DNA from: Euryarchaeota archaeon UBA106
Lineage (GTDB): Archaea > Thermoplasmatota > Poseidoniia > Poseidoniales > Thalassarchaeaceae
Length of the DNA stretch: 6,664 nt
Assembly: GCA_002502365.1 (NCBI GenBank)
Contig: DAOJ01000035.1
Coordinates: forward strand, 951-7,614
Reading direction: 5' to 3'
Part shown: one piece after another, positions 1 to 4,436 of the stretch
Position numbering within the stretch: the stretch's first letter is position 1
Layout of the letters: the number at the start of each line of letters is the position of its first letter
Program-made: the position numbers and the translations under genes
The notes under the pieces: generated by a model
What the model saw: only the letters and a program-made list of their open reading frames with translations
Database searches by the model: none
Told to the model about the DNA's origin: nothing

Positions 1-489
1 TCGTCCTACTACCTGAACTCGAACTTTGTTATCATGAATCAATGGGTCCTGTGAAATTTCTTCAAGTCCAGATACATAGAGATCGAAAAGGGTCTCGAGT
101 TCAGTATCATCTCGAGAGGAGAGGTTCTCCGTAGAGAGTGCATAAACCGTTAGATATGGAATTTTTAGATCTAGTACCCAGCGCATAACTTCCTTTAGTT
201 TCTGCTTTCCAGCCGAGTGTCCAGCTTCGGTTTGCATGGAACGGTCCCAAGCGAACCTACGATTGCCATCCATAATCATAGAAATGTGATTTGGCATCAT
301 ATCAGGGCCTGCTGAAATTACTCTTTCTCGTAATCTGTTTCGTCGAATTCTATCTGTTCTTGAAATGAAACTCCAAGCTATCCTTGAATTTGCCATCCAA
401 GCAGCAGGCACTGCAATTATTTTCCAGCGCAGAAGCCAATGAGCAAGAGAGTCCAGTCTACGCCCTAATGCGCTCCGGGTTCTCCCCAT
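1..489 (-). CDS. uppS: Cis-prenyltransferase (polyprenyl diphosphate synthase, UppS family), C-terminus cut by window edge
   Basis: This enzyme adds isopentenyl diphosphate units in cis to an allylic primer, making the long polyprenyl diphosphate that becomes the lipid carrier for glycan assembly at the membrane. The 163 visible residues contain the family signature PNHISMIMDGNRRFA at 66-80. Its Asp74 is the expected catalytic, Mg-binding Asp. GHSAG follows at 90-94, and the TVYALSTEN segment (114-122) and Glu130 match the conserved substrate-binding region. The GNRR form is more typical of archaeal and eukaryotic enzymes than the bacterial GNGRW. The frame is open to base 1, so roughly the last third of the enzyme is missing, including the C-terminal conserved Arg/Glu region. 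The ATG at 489 is chosen because an in-frame TGA lies two codons upstream. This gives about 65 residues before the catalytic core, Trp- and Arg-rich and amphipathic, which may touch the membrane. The gene lies 67 bases downstream of the HAD gene on the same strand. Confidence 0.93.
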   Translation of the reverse strand, partial: MGRTRSALGRRLDSLAHWLLRWKIIAVPAAWMANSRIAWSFISRTDRIRRNRLRERVISAGPDMMPNHISMIMDGNRRFAWDRSMQTEAGHSAGKQKLKEVMRWVLDLKIPYLTVYALSTENLSSRDDTELETLFDLYVSGLEEISQDPLIHDNKVRVQVVGR

Positions 490-512
490 GAGTCAACCAA
501 ATGCCAATCGCG

Positions 513-518
513 CTAAAG
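513..518 (-). promoter_or_regulatory. Possible TATA-like element upstream of uppS
   Basis: The minus strand reads TTTAGC here, centred about 26 bases before the uppS ATG. That is where an archaeal TATA box would sit for a leaderless transcript, and no Shine-Dalgarno sequence precedes the ATG. The match to the archaeal box is only partial, so this is a weak call. uppS could equally be read through from the HAD gene. Confidence 0.2.
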
Positions 519-556
519 GTCGTCGGCGAAGATGGTTCGAATGAAAAGAATCGGAT

Positions 557-1102
557 TTACTCGAATACTAGGTCTGCAGAATCTCCCACTTTGTCTAGAA
601 GACCTTTCTCTGGGTTGACAACAATTACCTGTCCAGAATGATTCCAAACCGGTATGTCATGAACACTATTTCCCGCGTATCCAAAGCCTTTCTCACCATA
701 TCTAGCAATCAATGCCTCAGCCTTCTTGTGATCTCTCAGATTGATATTTCCGTCCGATCCCATTACATCGTCAAACAAACCAACATGTGCAGCGATTACC
801 TCTGCTACCAAGCGATCTGATGCTGTAGCCAAAATTAGTTTCCGGCCTCTTGCACTTTCACCGGTCAACCAATCTACAAAGACTTCGTGATATTGTAATT
901 CAGCAGGATCAAATTTTAATTGCCGGGCAAGATTCTTTTTCCACTTGGCTCGCTTACCAGTCAATTCAAGGAAAATCGTAGGAAAAATTGTCCATGGCTT
1001 CCTGAGAAATACGCGCTTGGCACTCATAACACTCATGTCTGTTAGAATGAGAGTGCCATCCATATCGACTGCCAATGGCATCTCAATCGGCGCCTCCATC
1101 AT
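557..1102 (-). CDS. HAD-superfamily phosphatase, stand-alone relative of the HAD domain fused to UbiA prenyltransferases
   Basis: This is a small HAD hydrolase of about 181 residues. Motif I is DMDGT at 13-17, with Asp13 as nucleophile and Asp15 as acid/base. Motif II is the LILATASD segment with Thr93, motif III is Lys126 or Lys127, and motif IV is GNSVHDIPVW starting at Gly144, with Asp149. The Asn in place of Asp in GNS, the DLPVW-like ending and the whole order (hydrophobic cap segment, ARGRKLILATAS, GLFDDVMGSDG, GFGYAGNS) recall the N-terminal HAD domain of HAD-UbiA fusion proteins. No UbiA domain follows here, because the frame stops at 557. Its place 67 bases upstream of uppS suggests a substrate in polyprenyl-phosphate metabolism; this is inference. 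The start is uncertain. ATG codons lie at 1102, 1099 and 1081. The last has GGAGG 11 bases upstream and would leave 19 bases to the divergent gene. A TTG at 1108 is less likely. Confidence 0.85.
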   Translation of the reverse strand: MMEAPIEMPLAVDMDGTLILTDMSVMSAKRVFLRKPWTIFPTIFLELTGKRAKWKKNLARQLKFDPAELQYHEVFVDWLTGESARGRKLILATASDRLVAEVIAAHVGLFDDVMGSDGNINLRDHKKAEALIARYGEKGFGYAGNSVHDIPVWNHSGQVIVVNPEKGLLDKVGDSADLVFE

Positions 1103-2474
1103 GACCAATCGTCCTACTAATTCTGATTCAAGCCTTCCTAATCAATTGAAGTCTCCTGACCGATTCCATCAAGCCCTAAACGGACTTCGGACCTATGTGT
1201 CTCAGTCGGACTCAGCCCCCAGCCAAACGTGGCGTCCAGCTGCAATGGTGGAGGTTGACACAGATGCAATTGCTCCTGTAGGATTTACTTCTCACTTAAT
1301 GAGAGGATTGCGATTTCGACTAAACTTGTTAGAACCGAAAGAATCGCTATCGACCATTGAAGGTTGGATTGAAGCAACTGATGAGTTGGAAGCGTGGGGT
1401 GAATTACCCAACGAAATTTCTAATATTGAGATGAACTCAACAGATAGAGGTCCAATTTACAATATTACGGCAGAAAATGGAAATTGGTTTGCAGAGATTC
1501 AACCGTGGGGTGGTTCGAAAATAAGGCCGCGTTCAAGAATAGCCCCTGAAGGTTCAGATGTACCATGTGGCGGATATCAATTTGAAGAGGCCGATTTGAT
1601 TTTAATCAGGAGGCAACATCCTTCCAATGTATTTGCAAACTCTGTATTGGTTGACCATCTTGAGCGGGATGATTTAGATTCAGCAACCACCTTGATTCAT
1701 CGCTGTGGGTCTAAACTTGGAGAATATCACTCATTAGCAGAAAAAGAATGGACAAATCCACCAGATCAAAGAAGGTGGAATGAGAGATTTGGAGAAATCG
1801 AACAACGGCTGAAAGCAGCCTCTCTATGGCGGGCCCCATTTACACGAGGAGCTCCCGCAACCCTTAGCCTCGGGGATGTGCGTTTCTCTATGTTTAGTGA
1901 AGACAAAGAAGGTAAGATGATTCTCAGATTAGGTCCCTCAAGGCTAGCAAATGGATTGATTGAAACAAACCTAGACCTTCCAGGAATCCGTGATTTAGCG
2001 AGTTTATTGCACGATTTATCTAGATTACATTATGATACCGAATCCACTTTACAACTCAGCCAGTTAAGGTCTGCCTTAATTTCCGGCTGGTGTTCCACAG
2101 CACCTCCAAAATGGTGTAGCAATCGTTCACTTAGTGCCCACACCGGAGGATTAGTAATTTGGGAATATGAACAGGCATTGCTGGATGTAGTCGAAGCGGT
2201 TTCACACCAATCAGGTAGGCCGGAACCTGCTGTAACTCTAATTGAAAAAGTTCCAGTATTGCAAAAATCTCTGTTCAGCTCAAGAATAATTTCCGCAGCA
2301 TCTTGGATCTTTCTTGTATTAGGGTCTTTGAGTTTGTATCAATGGATAAATCTTGCAATAGATGATACGATATTTTTCCCTCTTTCACCTATTGTTCTAT
2401 TTTCAACTTCGTTCTTCTTCCGGCATCGCTACCAAGCTGCAGCACCGCCTCCAGAAGAGCCTATTCATTGTTGA
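1101..2474 (+). CDS. Unrecognised protein with two C-terminal membrane segments; possible degenerate kinase-like fold
   Basis: I do not recognise this 457-residue protein as a named family. Residues 1-48 are polar and probably disordered. Residues 50-390 look globular and soluble. Two hydrophobic segments lie at about 395-414 and 424-440, followed by a short basic RHR and a proline-rich tail, so it should be membrane-anchored by a C-terminal hairpin. The order of landmarks in the middle faintly follows APH/Bud32-like kinases: an LGEYHSL helix (206-212), then LGDVRFSMF (258-265) where HGDxxxxN would sit, RLG (276-278) in place of DFG, and a DLASLLHDL helix (298-306). The key His, Asn and metal-binding Asp of such kinases are absent, so any such domain is probably non-catalytic. 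The ATG at 1101 is the start that avoids a long overlap with the HAD gene; Met49 (1245) is the next choice. No Shine-Dalgarno sequence precedes it. The end overlaps convergent gpmA by 10 bases. Confidence 0.75.
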   Translation: MTNRPTNSDSSLPNQLKSPDRFHQALNGLRTYVSQSDSAPSQTWRPAAMVEVDTDAIAPVGFTSHLMRGLRFRLNLLEPKESLSTIEGWIEATDELEAWGELPNEISNIEMNSTDRGPIYNITAENGNWFAEIQPWGGSKIRPRSRIAPEGSDVPCGGYQFEEADLILIRRQHPSNVFANSVLVDHLERDDLDSATTLIHRCGSKLGEYHSLAEKEWTNPPDQRRWNERFGEIEQRLKAASLWRAPFTRGAPATLSLGDVRFSMFSEDKEGKMILRLGPSRLANGLIETNLDLPGIRDLASLLHDLSRLHYDTESTLQLSQLRSALISGWCSTAPPKWCSNRSLSAHTGGLVIWEYEQALLDVVEAVSHQSGRPEPAVTLIEKVPVLQKSLFSSRIISAASWIFLVLGSLSLYQWINLAIDDTIFFPLSPIVLFSTSFFFRHRYQAAAPPPEEPIHC

Positions 2475-3070
2475 TTTACTGGAAGTATTTTCCCATTGTC
2501 AAATCGATAGAACATTGGTATACCTGTTGGTATCTCTAGACTCGTAATCTCTTCGGGTGAAATTCCTTCGATATGCATTACAATCGAGCGTAGAGAATTT
2601 CCATGAGCCGCAACTAAGACATTCTTTCCAGATTCAAGATCAGGAATAATTTCCTCTACAAAATACGGAATTGTTCTCTCGGCAGTCATTTCTAATGATT
2701 CTCCACCAGGTGGTGGAACGTCGAAAGACCTTCTCCAAATGTGAACTTGGTCAGCCCCATGAATTTCTGCAGTTTCAGCCTTATTCAATCCCTGTAAATC
2801 GCCATAATGCCTTTCATTTAGGCGTTCATCTACTCTCGTTGGAAAATTTCCAGATACGGTATTCTTACTCATTACAATTTCAGCGGTTCTTTGAGCGCGA
2901 ATCAGTCCGCTAGTGTGAACTACGTCAAATCGTAGATCTGCGAGTTTAATTCCAGCATCCGCAGCCTCAAGCTCTCCCTTTTCAGAGAGTTCAACGTCAG
3001 TCCATCCTGTGAACCGATTAGCAGCATTCCATACAGACTGGCCATGCCTGATCAAGACGAGCATTGTCAT
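2465..3070 (-). CDS. gpmA: 2,3-bisphosphoglycerate-dependent phosphoglycerate mutase, short form
   Basis: This cytoplasmic enzyme interconverts 3-phosphoglycerate and 2-phosphoglycerate in glycolysis and gluconeogenesis through a phosphohistidine. The 201 residues begin with LVLIRHGQSVWN. His9 is the phosphorylated residue, with Arg8, Ser12 and Asn15 around it. GWTDVELSEKG (22-32) and LNERHYGDLQG (84-94, Glu86 the likely proton donor) are diagnostic of the dPGM group rather than general histidine phosphatases. WRRSFDVPPPGG (112-123) and AAHGNSLR (154-161, second catalytic His156) complete the site. It is about 50 residues shorter than the E. coli enzyme; the deficit falls mainly between WRRSFDVPPP and the second His and at the C-terminal tail. 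The ATG at 3070 has a GAGAGG-type ribosome site 8 bases upstream; an ATG at 3064 would also give a reasonable N-terminus. It follows the MscS gene by 18 bases, so the two are probably co-transcribed. Confidence 0.93.
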   Translation of the reverse strand: MTMLVLIRHGQSVWNAANRFTGWTDVELSEKGELEAADAGIKLADLRFDVVHTSGLIRAQRTAEIVMSKNTVSGNFPTRVDERLNERHYGDLQGLNKAETAEIHGADQVHIWRRSFDVPPPGGESLEMTAERTIPYFVEEIIPDLESGKNVLVAAHGNSLRSIVMHIEGISPEEITSLEIPTGIPMFYRFDNGKILPVNQQ

Positions 3071-3078
3071 TTCTTTCG

Positions 3079-3086
3079 CCTCTCAC
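3079..3086 (-). promoter_or_regulatory. Ribosome binding site of gpmA
   Basis: The minus strand reads GTGAGAGG, ending 8 bases before the gpmA ATG at 3070, within the 18-base gap after the MscS stop codon. It supports the 3070 start and independent initiation on a shared transcript. Confidence 0.55.
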
Positions 3087-3088
3087 TA

Positions 3089-4204
3089 TCAGCGACGTAG
3101 TCGCGGCTCATGGAAGGTTAGGCTGCAATCTGCTGCAATTCCTTTTGCAAGCAGTAGTATGTCTTCGGTCATTTCTCTTTGTGAAGCAGAGGATTGGACG
3201 GAATAGAAGTTACAAGACACAGTTACCATAGAAGGTCCGAAAGCGTTTACCTTGACCCATGAATCATCTTCTTTTACCGCTCGAGGGTCCTCCTTTACTT
3301 TCTCCAATAATTTCTCACAGAATTGCTTTAGAGAGCTTGGATCAGAATCGGCTTCAAATTCAAAACTCGGCCTTATTCTTCTGAACCTTCTCTGGCTGAA
3401 ATTTTCTACTGGTGAATTTACTAAGTTAGAATTTGGAATCGTAATTAAAGTGTCGGCGGAAGAACGAATCAATGTGGTCCTCAAACCAATTTGTACCACT
3501 TCTCCCTCGATATCATCGACCAAAATCCAATCTCCTACATTGAACGGTTGATCGATTATGATGGAAATAGCTCCGAAAATATTTGCAACACTGTCCCTTG
3601 CCGCTAGCGCTAGAGCAAGACCAGTAATTCCAAGTCCAGCAATTATTCCATCTAGATTTAGTCCGAATAGACCCGCTACAACAAATGCGGCGAGTAGTGC
3701 AACAACTAGGTGTCCAATAGATTCAGCAACACTTGCGAGAGAGCGACGACTTGCAGCGTTTTCTTCTCCTTCAACAACTATGAATGCGTCCAAATAATCG
3801 ACCAATCTGTAAGCAGCAAGTAACATACCCAGAAGGAAGAAAGTGAATGACCAATCGATTGCATTCTGTGCGATTGAAGCATCCCAAACAGGATTCGTAT
3901 TGTTGTCTAGCCAGGTCAATAATTCTGAGAAAATTAAGAAACCTAACATCCAACCAAGAGACTTTGGAGCGAGCAGAGATTTTCCATCGATTCTTTCTGA
4001 TTTCGAAATTAAATCCATAATTTTAGGGAATAGATATCTTCTGGAGATAACTCCACCCGTAACAGAAATGGCGATTATAGCCAAAACAATTGCAATCGTA
4101 CCACTAGAAAAGTCAAGGAGAAATTCATCTCCAGCCATCCATTCATTCAACATTTCAGCCGGGAATCCTGAGTCCTCGGATACCGTCTCCTCACTGTCTT
4201 GCAT
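3089..4204 (-). CDS. MscS-family mechanosensitive ion channel
   Basis: This is a membrane channel of the small-conductance mechanosensitive family, which opens under membrane tension to release solutes on hypo-osmotic shock. The 371 residues have an acidic N-terminus of about 32 residues and hydrophobic segments at about 36-53, 83-98, 119-140 and 163-182. The pore helix follows: GIIAGLGITGLALALAARD (186-204) and then SVANIFGAISIIIDQPFNVGDWI (205-227). That Gly/Ala-packed helix, its kink and the FNVGDWI entry into the beta domain are the strongest family marks. The beta domain continues with EGEVVQIGLRTTLI (233-246) and TITIPNS-type sequence (252-259) ending at VENFS (266-270). An alpha/beta cytoplasmic domain fills 275-371. 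It has five segments, two more than E. coli MscS, which is common in the family. The ATG at 4204 is the first Met of the frame. It is first of a pair with gpmA and diverges from the peptidase gene. Confidence 0.93.
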   Translation of the reverse strand: MQDSEETVSEDSGFPAEMLNEWMAGDEFLLDFSSGTIAIVLAIIAISVTGGVISRRYLFPKIMDLISKSERIDGKSLLAPKSLGWMLGFLIFSELLTWLDNNTNPVWDASIAQNAIDWSFTFFLLGMLLAAYRLVDYLDAFIVVEGEENAASRRSLASVAESIGHLVVALLAAFVVAGLFGLNLDGIIAGLGITGLALALAARDSVANIFGAISIIIDQPFNVGDWILVDDIEGEVVQIGLRTTLIRSSADTLITIPNSNLVNSPVENFSQRRFRRIRPSFEFEADSDPSSLKQFCEKLLEKVKEDPRAVKEDDSWVKVNAFGPSMVTVSCNFYSVQSSASQREMTEDILLLAKGIAADCSLTFHEPRLRR

Positions 4205-4227
4205 GGTTTTGCCGACAAAGACCCACA

Positions 4228-4233
4228 GATAAA
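4228..4233 (-). promoter_or_regulatory. Possible TATA-like element upstream of the MscS gene
   Basis: The minus strand reads TTTATC, centred about 26 bases before the channel's ATG, the spacing expected of an archaeal TATA box driving a leaderless mRNA. There is no Shine-Dalgarno sequence just before that ATG. The box is partial and the region is not otherwise AT-rich, so confidence is low. Confidence 0.28.
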
Positions 4234-4241
4234 GCCCCCCC

Positions 4242-4258
4242 TCGGTCCTACGGACCGA
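4242..4258. promoter_or_regulatory. Inverted repeat in the divergent intergenic region
   Basis: TCGGTCC and GGACCGA form a perfect 7-bp inverted repeat around a TAC centre. It lies 38 bases from the MscS start and 47 bases before the peptidase start, next to a run of seven C at 4235-4241. No gene ends here, so an operator or another protein-binding site is more plausible than a terminator. A related copy, CGAACCG, follows at 4263-4269. A second imperfect hairpin can be drawn from 4263 to 4285, pairing CGAACCG with CGG-C-TTCG with a one-base bulge. Confidence 0.4.
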
Positions 4259-4304
4259 TTTGCGAACCGTTCAATACCGGCTTCGATGTCGACAGGATGT
4301 TACC

Positions 4305-4436
4305 ATGGCAGTCAGCAACTCATCATTGACCTCAAAAGAGGTATATCAAGCACGTAGAATCCCTGCTATTGCACTTGTTTTACCAATCTTGCTTTCAATA
4401 TCTGCTCCAATTACAATGGTTGCTCCTGTTCAGGCC
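4305..4436 (+). other. Signal peptide of the M14 peptidase
   Basis: Codons 1-44 encode a polar N-region ending QARR, a hydrophobic core (IPAIALVLPILLSISAPI) and a VQA cleavage site before Gln-Asp-Ser. This places the catalytic domain outside the cell. Confidence 0.8.

Noticed and set aside
945..1100. Upstream extension of the plus-strand unknown gene to an ATG at 945
   Set aside because: It would run antisense through the N-terminal half of the HAD gene, whose catalytic motifs on the other strand are clear; the extra residues look like antisense translation.
3843..4232. Plus-strand open frame opposite the MscS gene
   Set aside because: It lies antisense to the transmembrane coding region of a clearly conserved channel and has no recognisable protein features.
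4242..4258. Inverted repeat as a transcription terminator
   Set aside because: No gene ends at this site; both neighbours start away from it, and there is no T-run after either arm.
4260..4304. TTG start of the peptidase at 4260
   Set aside because: It would place 15 Arg-rich residues before the signal peptide and translate the intergenic hairpin; the ATG at 4305 begins a normal signal peptide.
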